From NCBI RefSeq assembly GCF_001499855.1, contig NZ_LQIK01000034.1, positions 124,001-188,000 on the forward strand: DNA of 64,000 nucleotides. The letters run 5' to 3'. Both the position numbers and the translations under genes were made by a program. The notes beneath the pieces are model-generated. The model ran no database searches. It was not told where the DNA came from and saw nothing but the letters and a program-made list of their open reading frames with translations. The first letter of the stretch is position 1. Every line of letters starts with the position of its first letter. The stretch is from Mycobacterium sp. GA-0227b. Its GTDB lineage: Bacteria; Actinomycetota; Actinomycetes; Mycobacteriales; Mycobacteriaceae. Of the stretch, positions 41,964 to 50,614 are shown piece by piece.

Positions 41964-43196
41964 ATGACGGCCCCGATCAGCGCAGCGGCCGTGGCCGCGC
42001 TGGCCGACGAACCGCTGGACTGGCGGTTCAAGGGGCTGCCCGCCGCCTGGTGGGGCCGCACGGTCGAGGAAATCTGTGGGCGCAGGCCCGATCTGTTCGC
42101 CGACGGCGCCATCGGCCCGGTCTGCGTCCTGCGGGCCGAGGCGGTGGCACACAACATCACGACCATGGCGCGGTGGTGTGCCGCGCACGGAGTGCAGTTG
42201 GCTCCGCACGGCAAGACGCACATGGCGCCGCAGCTGCTGGCCCGTCAGCTCGAGGCCGGAGCCTGCGCGGTCACCGCCGCCACCGTCAGCCAGGTGCGGG
42301 TGTTCCGGGCGTTCGGGGTGCGTGACGTGATCCTGGCCAACGAGCTCGTCGACGAGGCCGGGTTGCGCTGGCTCGGCGGCGAGCTCGATGCCGATCCGGC
42401 CTTCAACGTGACGTGCTGGGTGGACTCGGTCCGAGGGGTGGAGTCGATGGCGTCGGCGTTGGCCGCCGCCGGCACGGTCCGCCCGGTGGATGTGTGCGTC
42501 GAGGTCGGCATGCCGGGCGGGCGCACCGGTTGCCGTGACCGCGACACCGTCGACGCGGTGGCCCACGCGGTCGCCGCCTCGGATCGGTTGCGGCTCGTCG
42601 GAGTGGCCGGATACGAGGCCGCCCTCGGCCACGGGCTGGAGACGATAGGCGCGGTCACGTCGCACCTGACGGATGTGCGCGCCGCGGTGCTGCGGTTGGC
42701 GCCGCTCTTCGAGACCGACGTCGTGCTCGCCACCGCCGGCGGCAGCACATACTTCGATGCGGTGGCCGAGGCCCTGACCGGCTGGCCCGCCGGGCTGTCG
42801 GTGCGCGTGATCCTGCGCAGCGGCTGCTACCTCACCCACGACGACGGCCTGTACCGGCGGACGTCGCCGCTGCGCGACGCGCTGCGGCCCGCGCTCAGCG
42901 TCTGGGCGCAGGTGATGTCGCGCCCGCAACCCGATTTGGCGCTGTTGACGATGGGCCGCCGAGACGTGTCGTTCGACCAGGATCTGCCGGTGCCGCGACG
43001 GTTGCCGGCCAGCAGCGTCACCAAGCTCAACGATCAGCACGCGTACCTTCGTCTGGAGGGCGGCGACTCCGTCGATGTCGGCGATTGGGTGGAGTTCGGG
43101 ATCTCCCATCCCTGCACGGTGTTCGACAAGTGGCCGATGATCCCGATGCTCGACGAGGCGGACCGCGTCGTCGACCTGATCCGCACGTTCTTCTAG
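41964..43196 (+). CDS. D-serine deaminase/D-threonine aldolase-like PLP enzyme
   Basis: 410 residues from ATG 41964. Fold type III PLP enzyme: the N-terminal TIM-barrel has APHGKTHMAP near 74-83 with the PLP lysine, and TAGGSTYFD near 253 holds the phosphate-binding Gly. The C-terminal beta domain carries GISHPCTVFDKW near 383-394; the His and Cys there match the metal site of the D-serine dehydratase/D-threonine aldolase group. The natural substrate is not certain. It is divergent from lysS (23 bases) and shares the four bases CTAG (43193-43196) with the converging coaX stop. Confidence 0.85.
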   Translation: MTAPISAAAVAALADEPLDWRFKGLPAAWWGRTVEEICGRRPDLFADGAIGPVCVLRAEAVAHNITTMARWCAAHGVQLAPHGKTHMAPQLLARQLEAGACAVTAATVSQVRVFRAFGVRDVILANELVDEAGLRWLGGELDADPAFNVTCWVDSVRGVESMASALAAAGTVRPVDVCVEVGMPGGRTGCRDRDTVDAVAHAVAASDRLRLVGVAGYEAALGHGLETIGAVTSHLTDVRAAVLRLAPLFETDVVLATAGGSTYFDAVAEALTGWPAGLSVRVILRSGCYLTHDDGLYRRTSPLRDALRPALSVWAQVMSRPQPDLALLTMGRRDVSFDQDLPVPRRLPASSVTKLNDQHAYLRLEGGDSVDVGDWVEFGISHPCTVFDKWPMIPMLDEADRVVDLIRTFF

Positions 43197-44008
43197 CGGG
43201 CTTGTTTGAGGCGGCCGCGTTGGTTGTCGCGGTTGCGCTCGAATACCAATCGCAGGCCGTCGAGGGTGAGGTGCTCGTCGTAATGCTGAACGGTCCGCAT
43301 GTCCGGCAGCACCAGCGGCGCGGTGTGTCCGGTCGCGACCACGGCAACGTCGGTGCCCGAGAAGCCGTCGACGTCGTCGCGGATGCGTTGCACCAGCCCG
43401 TCGACCAGCCCCGCGAACCCGAACACCGCACCGGCCTGCATGCATTCGACGGTGTTCTTGCCGATGACCGATCGTGGCCGGGTCAGCTCGATGCGCCGCA
43501 GTGCCGCCGACCGGGCCGCCGCCGCGTCGGAGGACACCTCGACACCAGGAGCTATCGCACCGCCGAGGAATTCGCCTTTCGCCGACACGACGTCGACGCA
43601 GATCGACGAGCCGAAGTCGACCACGATCGCAGCTGTGCCGTACTTGTGGTATGCGGCAAGGCAATTCACGATGCGGTCGGCGCCGACCTCTTTGGGGTTG
43701 TCCACAAGTAGCGGAATGCCGGTGCGCACCCCGGGCTCGATCAGCACGTGTGGCACCGTCGGCCAGTACTGCCCCAACATCTCGCGCAGCTCGTGCATCA
43801 CCGAGGGGACGGTCGACAGGCCGGCGGCCCCGGTCAGATGTTCGGAGTCGTCACCGATTAGGCCGTCGATGGTCAGCGCGAGTTCGTCGGCGGTCACCTC
43901 GGATTCGGTGCGGATCCGCCACTGCTGAACGACTTTCGCATGATCTCCCGAGCCCGATACCAACCCCACGACGGTGTGGGTGTTGCGGACGTCGATCGCA
44001 AGTAACAC
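43193..44008 (-). CDS. coaX: type III pantothenate kinase CoaX
   Basis: 271 residues from GTG 44008. ASKHA kinase fold: MLLAIDVRNTHTVVGL at the phosphate-1 motif, with DVRNT where DxGNT is usual, then GADRIVNCLAAYHKYG near 108 and VVDFGSSICVDVVSAKGEFL near 128-147, then GGAIAPGVEVS. It phosphorylates pantothenate for CoA synthesis, although in M. tuberculosis CoaA provides the main activity. It belongs to the panC-panD-coaX cluster, four bases after panD. Confidence 0.93.
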   Translation of the reverse strand: MLLAIDVRNTHTVVGLVSGSGDHAKVVQQWRIRTESEVTADELALTIDGLIGDDSEHLTGAAGLSTVPSVMHELREMLGQYWPTVPHVLIEPGVRTGIPLLVDNPKEVGADRIVNCLAAYHKYGTAAIVVDFGSSICVDVVSAKGEFLGGAIAPGVEVSSDAAAARSAALRRIELTRPRSVIGKNTVECMQAGAVFGFAGLVDGLVQRIRDDVDGFSGTDVAVVATGHTAPLVLPDMRTVQHYDEHLTLDGLRLVFERNRDNQRGRLKQAR

Positions 44009-44012
44009 GCGA

Positions 44013-44420
44013 CTACCGTGGCGACATCAGTTCGGCCGCGTCGGCCGGTACGAACGCAGGGTCGTGTCCCAGGTCGATCTGCTTGTTGTCGGCGTCGACG
44101 AACACGATCCGAGGTTGGTAAGCACGGGCCTCCGCGTCCTCCATGGTGCCGTAGGCGATCAGGATCACCAGGTCGCCGGGATGCACGAGATGCGCTGCCG
44201 CGCCGTTGATCCCGATCACCCCGCTGCCGCGTTCGCCGGTGATCGCGTACGTCACCAGCCGCGCACCGTTGTCGATGTCGACGATGGTCACCTGCTCACC
44301 TTCGAGCAGGTCGGCGGCGTCCATCAGGTCCGCGTCGATGGTCACCGATCCGACGTAGTGCAGGTCGGCTTGCGTGACCGTGGCACGGTGGATCTTCGAT
44401 TTGAGCATTGTTCGTAACAT
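44013..44420 (-). CDS. panD: aspartate 1-decarboxylase PanD
   Basis: 135 residues. Self-cleaving pyruvoyl enzyme: the YVGSVTID site puts the Gly24-Ser25 processing bond in its standard place, and YAITGERGSGVIGINGAAAH is near 55-74. It converts aspartate to beta-alanine for pantothenate. The ATG overlaps the panC stop (TGATG). The C-terminus (about 115-135, DPAFVPADAAELMSPR) is the flexible tail implicated in pyrazinoic-acid action in M. tuberculosis. Confidence 0.96.
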   Translation of the reverse strand: MLRTMLKSKIHRATVTQADLHYVGSVTIDADLMDAADLLEGEQVTIVDIDNGARLVTYAITGERGSGVIGINGAAAHLVHPGDLVILIAYGTMEDAEARAYQPRIVFVDADNKQIDLGHDPAFVPADAAELMSPR

Positions 44421-45352
44421 CAATTCCTCCAAGGGAGTTCGTGTTCGTCAAAGGCGACATCCGGGCCCGATCCCGACGGGACGCCGATGTCGATGGCGAT
44501 GTTGTCCAGCAGCCTGGTGCGGCCGAGCCGACCGGCCACCAGCATGCGGGCCGCCCCCACGACGGGCGCGGGGCCCAGCATCGGGTCTCGCACCTGCAGG
44601 TAGTCGACCTCGATGGTGGGCACCTCATCGAGTACCGCGCGTGCCGCGTCCAACGCGGCCGCGGCACCTTCGCCCGCCGCGTACATCCCCGCCAACAGCG
44701 CCGCGGACAGCGCGCCGGCGTGTTCCCGCTCCTCCTCGTTGAGATAGCGATTGCGCGACGACATCGCCAGGCCGTCGGCCTCCCGCACGATCGGCACGCC
44801 GACGATCTGCGTGTCGACGTCGAGGTCGACGACCATCTGCCTGATCAGCGCCAACTGCTGGTAGTCCTTCTCCCCGAAGTAGGCGCGGTCGGGATGGACG
44901 ATGTTGAGGAGTTTGAGCACGACTGTCAGCACTCCCGCGAAATGCTCGGGCCGAGAGGACCCTTCGAGGTCCGATCCGAGCGGGCCGGGATGGACGGCGG
45001 TGCGGGTGCCGTTCGGGTACATGTCTGCGACGGTCGGTGTGAACGCGATCTCGACACCCTCGTCGCGCAGCGCGGCCAGGTCGTCGTCGAGGCTTCGCGG
45101 ATACGCGTCGAGGTCTTCGCCCTCGCCGAACTGCAGCGGGTTGACGAAGATCGACACCACCACGACGGCGCCCTGAACCCGCTTGGCGGCGCGGATCAGC
45201 GTGAGATGACCCTCGTGCAGGGCGCCCATCGTCGGCACCAGCACCACCCGGCGACCGGTGTTGCGCAACGCCCTCGTGACGGCCGAGACGTCGCGCGGGT
45301 TCGAATAGACGTTCAATTCGCCCGCGGTGAACTGAGGTTTGCTTCCGATCAT
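44420..45352 (-). CDS. panC: pantothenate synthetase PanC
   Basis: 310 residues. The ATP-binding PTMGALHEGHLTLI near 40-53 (HxGH motif), FVNPLQFGEGEDL near 70 and the late SSRNRYLNEEER near 197 (KMSKS-like loop) are all present. It condenses pantoate with beta-alanine. It overlaps both neighbours by a few bases in the coupled order Rossmann protein-panC-panD-coaX. Confidence 0.96.
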   Translation of the reverse strand: MIGSKPQFTAGELNVYSNPRDVSAVTRALRNTGRRVVLVPTMGALHEGHLTLIRAAKRVQGAVVVVSIFVNPLQFGEGEDLDAYPRSLDDDLAALRDEGVEIAFTPTVADMYPNGTRTAVHPGPLGSDLEGSSRPEHFAGVLTVVLKLLNIVHPDRAYFGEKDYQQLALIRQMVVDLDVDTQIVGVPIVREADGLAMSSRNRYLNEEEREHAGALSAALLAGMYAAGEGAAAALDAARAVLDEVPTIEVDYLQVRDPMLGPAPVVGAARMLVAGRLGRTRLLDNIAIDIGVPSGSGPDVAFDEHELPWRN

Positions 45353-46323
45353 CGGCCCGTCCCCAGCTGACGCGTGGACGCGCCCCGGCCGACGCTGGGT
45401 TCCGCTGCGAGCACAGCGAATACCTCGTCGGGGGCGTGCGCACGCTGGGCGGTGCGCAGAGAATTCGCCCGATAAGCCTGCGCCATTTCGGGATCCACCT
45501 CTGTCAACGCCTCCAGATGTGTCGCGACCGCGGCCGCGTCGCCGCGCGCCACGGGTCCGGTCAGCGCCGCCTGCCCGCGGTGCAGCGCGTTCTCCAGAGA
45601 GGCGCGCGCCAGCGGACCGATCACCCGCTCCGCGATGCCACCCGGCGCGTCGCCGACCAGTTCCTGACCCAACAGTTCCTGACCCCGCAGCGCGGACCGC
45701 AGCGCTTCGACCGCGTCGAGCAGCACGGTGACCACGTGGTTGCCGCCGTGCGCGAGGGCGGCGTGATACAGCGCGCGCGCGTCCTCACGGACCCGGAACG
45801 GCTCGCCGCCGATCTCGAGCACCAGCGACTGGGCGATCGCATAGGCGACTTCGTCGGCGGCGGTCACGCCGAAGCAGGTGTCGGGCAGCCGTTCGATGTC
45901 CTCGTCGGTCCCGGTGAACGTCATCGCCGGGTGGATCGCCAGCGGGATGCAACCCTGCTCGGCCAGCGGTGCCAGCACGCCTATGCCGTTGGCGCCGGAG
46001 GTGTGCGCGACGATCGTGCCCGCCCGTACCGACCCGGTCGCGGCCAAACCGGACACCAGGTCCGCGAGCACGGCGTCGGGCACCGCAATCAGCAGGAGTT
46101 CGGCGCGCCTTGCGACCTCGTCGACCGGGAGCACCGCCGTATCGGGCAACCTGCGATGCGCGCGGTCGCGTGACGCGCGCGAGATCGCGCTGCACGCCAC
46201 CACGACATGCTCGGCGCGCTCGAGGGCTACGCCCAGCGCCGAACCGACGCGACCTGCGGAAATGATGCCGACAGTGAGCCGCGCCGGACGGAATCCGCCA
46301 GGTGGGGTCCCCATGAGAACCAC
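45349..46323 (-). CDS. Rossmann-like DUF2520 oxidoreductase (Rv3603c-like)
   Basis: 324 residues from GTG 46323 (GAGG eight bases upstream); ATG 46314 is an alternative. The NAD(P)-binding motif is VGIISAGRVGSALGVALERA near 18-37. A DUF2520 C-terminal helical domain follows (HPAMTFTG near 130, ALYHAALAHGGNHVVTVL near 185). The architecture resembles ketopantoate reductase or pyrroline-carboxylate reductase, and in actinobacteria this gene is linked to panC, so a pantoate-pathway role is plausible but unproven. Its stop overlaps the panC start by four bases. Confidence 0.87.
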   Translation of the reverse strand: MVLMGTPPGGFRPARLTVGIISAGRVGSALGVALERAEHVVVACSAISRASRDRAHRRLPDTAVLPVDEVARRAELLLIAVPDAVLADLVSGLAATGSVRAGTIVAHTSGANGIGVLAPLAEQGCIPLAIHPAMTFTGTDEDIERLPDTCFGVTAADEVAYAIAQSLVLEIGGEPFRVREDARALYHAALAHGGNHVVTVLLDAVEALRSALRGQELLGQELVGDAPGGIAERVIGPLARASLENALHRGQAALTGPVARGDAAAVATHLEALTEVDPEMAQAYRANSLRTAQRAHAPDEVFAVLAAEPSVGRGASTRQLGTGR

Positions 46324-46403
46324 GAAGCCGACCTCGCTGAGAGTTGATGTGTGTTCGTTCCGGTCCTGCGGTGCGGGTACCGGACGGTCGATACGAGGTT
46401 AGC

Positions 46404-47723
46404 TCACTCCTCGCGGCGGCGCCGACGCCCACCCGGCGTCGGGCTCGCTTGCAGCCGGGCCAGCAGTTCGGCGACTGACTGACCGGCGGTGTCGGTGTCG
46501 TCAGCGCCGCGGTGTCGCGACCGTTCGGCGGCCCGCGCCGACGGGGGCTCGGAAGCCTGCTGCGCCGGTTCGGCGGCCAGCGTGGGGGCGGCTGGGCGGC
46601 CGGGATCTCCGGCGTCCGGCGGGGCGGAATGCCTGCCGCGCCGCGGTCCTGGCGTCGGCGTCGACATGGCGGGCTGCACGCCCGTCCCCTCGGCCGCGTC
46701 CTGCGCGGGTTCGGGGGCGCGCCGCCTGCCGACGTATTCGTCCGCCTCTCCGTTGATGCTCGACGACACCCAGTTGCTGCCCGGGCTTCCCGGCGGAAGC
46801 CACAGGCCGTCGGCGGGCGCGGGCTGCCACTCGGCCGCCGCCGCCGGCTGCGGTTCCGGTGTCGGCGCCGGCTCCGGTGCAGGTGTAGGGGTCGGTGCCG
46901 GTGGCGGAGGAGGGGGCGCGGACGCAGCCGGCGCGACGGGTTCCGGTCGCGGCGGCGGTTGCGGGACGGGCTCGGGCTGCGGCGGCGGCTGCGGCGGCTG
47001 TGGCGTCGGAGCAACCCACGGGAAGGATTCCTCCGCCGGGCGGCGGACCCGCTCGTCGTCGAATGATCTGCGGTGCGCCCCAGCGGTTTCCGACGACGAC
47101 GCCCAACCGAAGTCGTGTTGCGGTTCGGCGGGCACGTCGATGATCGGGCTTTCCTCGGTGCGCTCGTCGACGTGCGGCCGGTACGGCTCGAACGGGCCGG
47201 CCGTCACCCGCCCGGTGGTTTCCGAGTCGCGTGCCCAGTCGCTGTAGGCGCGGACGGTGGTGCGTTCGGTCTCGATCGCGGGACGGTGGGACAGATCGGC
47301 GTCGAACAGGATCTCCAGGTTGGCCCGCAGCGCGGCCAGCTCCGCCCGCAGCCCCGCCACCTCGTCGGCGGCCTGGGCGCGCACTTCGGAGGCGAGTTCG
47401 CGGCGCAGTTGCGACTCCAGCGACAGCTCGTATTCGCGGCGCGCCGAGATCTCACGGTCCAACTGCAGGTCGTAGACCAGCTTGAGGTCGCGCACCTTGG
47501 CCTGGTCGATATCGCTCTGCCGTCGGTAGATGACCGATACGAACGCCGCGACAACCGCAGCCCACAGCGCGAGTATGACGGCCAGCTTGAGCAGCTCCGC
47601 CCGGTTGGTGAACACCAAGGCGGAACTCGCCGCGATCGCCAGCACCAGCAACGCGGTCAACAGCATCCAACCCGGCCTGCGGCCGCCGCGCCGAGACCGG
47701 GCGCTGCGGGTCGGATCGGTCAT
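46404..47723 (-). CDS. membrane protein with coiled coil and long proline-rich tail (DUF6779, Rv3604c-like)
   Basis: 439 residues from ATG 47723. Two adjacent transmembrane segments (about 18-38 and 46-66) are followed by a coiled-coil stretch (SDIDQAKVRDLKLVYDLQLD and EVAGLRAELAALRANLEILF, ~72-140). A low-complexity Pro/Ala/Glu-rich tail follows (about 220-330), ending in RRRRREE. Probably an envelope-associated scaffold; function unknown. It lies between the folate genes and the pantothenate genes as in M. tuberculosis. Confidence 0.87.
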   Translation of the reverse strand: MTDPTRSARSRRGGRRPGWMLLTALLVLAIAASSALVFTNRAELLKLAVILALWAAVVAAFVSVIYRRQSDIDQAKVRDLKLVYDLQLDREISARREYELSLESQLRRELASEVRAQAADEVAGLRAELAALRANLEILFDADLSHRPAIETERTTVRAYSDWARDSETTGRVTAGPFEPYRPHVDERTEESPIIDVPAEPQHDFGWASSSETAGAHRRSFDDERVRRPAEESFPWVAPTPQPPQPPPQPEPVPQPPPRPEPVAPAASAPPPPPPAPTPTPAPEPAPTPEPQPAAAAEWQPAPADGLWLPPGSPGSNWVSSSINGEADEYVGRRRAPEPAQDAAEGTGVQPAMSTPTPGPRRGRHSAPPDAGDPGRPAAPTLAAEPAQQASEPPSARAAERSRHRGADDTDTAGQSVAELLARLQASPTPGGRRRRREE

Positions 47724-47801
47724 GGGGGCGACTGTACCCGCCACAGGTCACTCCGCGTGTCGACCTTCGCGGCGATTCGACCGCGCGCCCGCGGAAGTCG
47801 G

Positions 47802-48278
47802 CTATTCCGTTGCCCCGTCGGGCTTCTCCGGCGGCTCCCCGGGAGACTTGCAGCAATGCTGCAACCACAGCGCAGCAACGACCAGCGCCAGCGCGCACCC
47901 CGCCGCCACTGCGGTGCCCGCGGTGTCGTCGGCCGCAACGCGCAAAGTCGAGCGGCGCGGAAGCAGGTAGATGAGCACGGCCGACCACCACCCCAGCACC
48001 AGCGCCCCGACCCAAGCCGAGGCCTTGGCGATCACCACCGACCTCGCCACCGCGAGGGGGTCCAACCGGCCGGACCCGACGCCGATCTCGCCGTCGCGGA
48101 CCTTGGCGCGGACATGGAACGCCCAGCCCGCTTCGGCGATCGCGACCACCAGCAGCGATATGCCGGTCCACAGCGTGATCGGCGGAAACCACCGGTACAA
48201 CGCGAGTACGAGCAAATAGCCCACAACGGCGGTGCACACCGCCGCCACGACGAGGTCCCGCCAGCGGGTCGGCCCCAT
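47802..48278 (-). CDS. four-helix membrane protein DUF3180 (Rv3605c-like)
   Basis: 158 residues from ATG 48278, which overlaps the folK stop as TGATG. Four hydrophobic segments are visible (about 8-28, 34-52, 82-104, 115-137). A CC pair (LQHCCKSPGEPPEKPD) follows the last one. DUF3180 members sit at the end of the actinobacterial folate operon; function unknown. Confidence 0.88.
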   Translation of the reverse strand: MGPTRWRDLVVAAVCTAVVGYLLVLALYRWFPPITLWTGISLLVVAIAEAGWAFHVRAKVRDGEIGVGSGRLDPLAVARSVVIAKASAWVGALVLGWWSAVLIYLLPRRSTLRVAADDTAGTAVAAGCALALVVAALWLQHCCKSPGEPPEKPDGATE

Positions 48279-48790
48279 CAGCTCAGCACCAGGTCGGTAC
48301 GGCGAACGCCGTCGCGTTCGGTCGCGTCGAGCGCCGCGAGCAGCTCGTCCACCCGGTGCGCCCGCCCCGCCACGGTCAACACGGCGTCCGGTTCGATCGC
48401 GAGCCAGGGCACGAGCACGAAGGCACGCTGATGGGCCCGCGGGTGCGGCAGCGTCAGCTCCGCATCGCATGAGACCAGCTCGGCGCCGTCGGCGTGGCAG
48501 GTGACGATGTCGACGTCGAGGGTGCGCGGCCCCCAACGTTGCGTGCGCACCCGGTCGGCGGACCGCTCGAGCTCGTGCGCGCGCTGTAACCATCCGCGGC
48601 CGTCGAGTCCGGGGGCGTCAGCGATCACCACCGCGTTGAGGAACGGGTCCTGGTCGACACCACCCCACGGGGCGGTCTCGTACACCGGCGACGCTGCGCG
48701 CACCGCGTCGCCGAGCCCGTCCACGACCGAGCGCAACATGGCCAGCCGGTCGCCGAGGTTCGACCCGATCGAGAGAACTGCGCGGGTCAA
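48278..48790 (-). CDS. folK: 6-hydroxymethyl-7,8-dihydropterin pyrophosphokinase FolK
   Basis: 170 residues from a TTG start at 48790, which overlaps the folB stop by four bases (TTGA). HPPK motifs: LSIGSNLGDRLAML near 6-19, VYETAPWGGVDQDPFLNAVV near 36-55, and RWGPRTLDVDIVT near 85-97 with the magnesium Asp pair, then LPHPRAHQRAFVLVPW. It pyrophosphorylates the pterin for FolP in folate synthesis. Confidence 0.94.
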   Translation of the reverse strand: MTRAVLSIGSNLGDRLAMLRSVVDGLGDAVRAASPVYETAPWGGVDQDPFLNAVVIADAPGLDGRGWLQRAHELERSADRVRTQRWGPRTLDVDIVTCHADGAELVSCDAELTLPHPRAHQRAFVLVPWLAIEPDAVLTVAGRAHRVDELLAALDATERDGVRRTDLVLS

Positions 48791-49167
48791 CGGACACCGC
48801 CCTGGCCGCGGCGTGATCGACGGGCCACCACCGCGACGTCGGCGAACGTCAGCGGGATCGGCGCCGCCGGCTTGTGCAGGACGACCTCGACGGCGTGCAC
48901 GCGGTCGTCGGTCATGACGCCGTCGGCGATCTCGCCGGCCACCGCCTCGATCAGGTCGCGCGGCGGGCCGCCCACGATGTCGGCCGCCCGTTGCGCCAGC
49001 GCGCCGTAGTCCAGGGTGTCGGCCAGGTCGTCGCTGGCCGCTGCAGCGGCGAGATCCAGCCAGACCGTGATGTCGACGACGAACTCCTGGCCGTCGCGGC
49101 GCTCGTGCGCGTAGACGCCGTGGTGGCCGCGAACCCGTAAGCCGCGCAACTCGATTCGGTCAGCCAT
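48787..49167 (-). CDS. folB: dihydroneopterin aldolase FolB
   Basis: 126 residues from ATG 49167. The signature LRVRGHHGVYAHER near 10-23, the catalytic region DYGALAQRAADIV, and the pterin-anchoring Glu in LIEAVAGEIAD are present, followed by the Lys in EVVLHKPAAPIP near 97. It overlaps folP by eight bases. It produces 6-hydroxymethyl-dihydropterin. Confidence 0.94.
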   Translation of the reverse strand: MADRIELRGLRVRGHHGVYAHERRDGQEFVVDITVWLDLAAAAASDDLADTLDYGALAQRAADIVGGPPRDLIEAVAGEIADGVMTDDRVHAVEVVLHKPAAPIPLTFADVAVVARRSRRGQGGVR

Positions 49168-49981
49168 GCAGCCACGCCTCCAGCACCTTGATGGCATCCA
49201 CCGAGGCGCGCACGTCGTGTACTCGCACGCCCCAGGCGCCGTGCAGACCGGCGAGCGCCGAAATCACCGCGGTCGCGGTCTCGCGGCCGTCCGGCGACCG
49301 CGGTCGGCCATCGGGATCCGCCAGCAGCGTGCCGAGAAAGCGTTTGCGCGACGCGCCGACCAGCACCGGGATGCCGGTCGCGACGAACTCGGGCAGCGCG
49401 CGCAGCAGCGCCCAGTTGTGTTCGCCGGTCTTGGCGAAGCCCAGACCCGGATCGATGACGATCCTGGCCGGGTCGACGCCCGCGGCCACCGCGGCGTCCA
49501 CGCTGGCGAGCAGTTCGGTGCGAACCTCTTCGACCACGTCCCGGTAGACGGGAACCTCGTGAGGCCGGTCCGCGCCGACCGAGCGCCAATGCATCAGCAC
49601 CCAGGGCACTTTCGCGTCGGCGAGCAATGCAGCCATGTTCGGGTCGGCGCGGCCGCCGGACACGTCGTTGACGATCTGCGCGCCGTTCTCCAGCGCCGCC
49701 CGCGCGACGTCGGCGTGCATGGTGTCGATGCTGACGGTGACGCCTTGTGCGGCGAGTTCGCTGATGACCGGTGTCACCCGCGACTTCTCGACATCGGGCT
49801 CGATGCGGACGGCGCCGGGACGGGTGGACTCACCGCCGACATCGACGATCGCCGCGCCCTGGGCGACCAACTCGAGGCCGTGCTCGACGGCGCGGTCACG
49901 GTCGAGGAACAAGCCTCCGTCGGAGAAGGAGTCGTCGGTGACGTTCACGACCCCCATGACGCGCACCTTGGTCTGGTTCAT
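49160..49981 (-). CDS. folP: dihydropteroate synthase FolP1
   Basis: 273 residues from ATG 49981. TIM-barrel: VMGVVNVTDDSFSDGG near 8-23, GAAIVDVGGESTRPGA near 42-57, NDVSGG, PWVLMHWRS, and ASRKRFLG near 213 are the conserved pterin and pABA loops. It is the sulfonamide target. The start overlaps the folE stop by four bases, so the folate genes are translated in sequence. Confidence 0.96.
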   Translation of the reverse strand: MNQTKVRVMGVVNVTDDSFSDGGLFLDRDRAVEHGLELVAQGAAIVDVGGESTRPGAVRIEPDVEKSRVTPVISELAAQGVTVSIDTMHADVARAALENGAQIVNDVSGGRADPNMAALLADAKVPWVLMHWRSVGADRPHEVPVYRDVVEEVRTELLASVDAAVAAGVDPARIVIDPGLGFAKTGEHNWALLRALPEFVATGIPVLVGASRKRFLGTLLADPDGRPRSPDGRETATAVISALAGLHGAWGVRVHDVRASVDAIKVLEAWLHG

Positions 49982-50586
49982 CTGCGCAGGATCAGGTCCA
50001 GCGCCTCGGCCCTCGATGCCGCATCGACCTTGAACTGGCCACGCACCGCCGACGTGGTCGTCACCGCGCCCGGCTTGCGTACGCCGCGTATGGACATGCA
50101 CAGGTGCTCGGCCTCCACCACGACGATCACCCCGCGCGGATCCAGTTTGCGCATCATCGCGTCGGCGATCTGCCCGGTGAGCCGTTCCTGCACCTGCGGT
50201 CGTTTGGCGTAGAGATCGACGAGCCGGGCGATCTTGGACAACCCGGTGACGCGGCCGTCGTCACCCGGGATGTAGCCCACGTGCGCGACGCCGTGGAATG
50301 ACACCAGATGATGTTCGCAAGTCGAGTACATCGGGATCTGCTTGACGAGCACCAGTTCGTCGTGCTGCTCGTCAAAGGTGGTGTCCAGCACCGAGTCCGG
50401 GTCGATGTAGAGCCCGGCGAACAGCTCCTTGTACGCCCGCGCCACCCGCGTCGGCGTCGACTCCAGCCCATGCCGGTCGGGGTCCTCTCCGACGGCGAGC
50501 AGAAGCTCGCGCACCGCAGCCTCCGCACGCGGCTGATCGAACTTCGCGGGGCTGAAGGTGACAGAGTTGTGCTGCGACTGCGCCAA
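49978..50586 (-). CDS. folE: GTP cyclohydrolase I FolE
   Basis: 202 residues from a TTG start at 50586, supported by GGAGG five bases upstream and by exact agreement with the M. tuberculosis length. Zinc ligands are Cys and His in YSTCEHHLVSFHG near 88-100 and Cys in EAEHLCMSIRGVRKPG near 160. It converts GTP to dihydroneopterin triphosphate, the first step of folate synthesis. ftsH ends 28 bases upstream. Confidence 0.95.
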   Translation of the reverse strand: MAQSQHNSVTFSPAKFDQPRAEAAVRELLLAVGEDPDRHGLESTPTRVARAYKELFAGLYIDPDSVLDTTFDEQHDELVLVKQIPMYSTCEHHLVSFHGVAHVGYIPGDDGRVTGLSKIARLVDLYAKRPQVQERLTGQIADAMMRKLDPRGVIVVVEAEHLCMSIRGVRKPGAVTTTSAVRGQFKVDAASRAEALDLILRR

Positions 50587-50614
50587 TGGAGCCTCCTGTG
50601 AGCCTGCCTGCTTG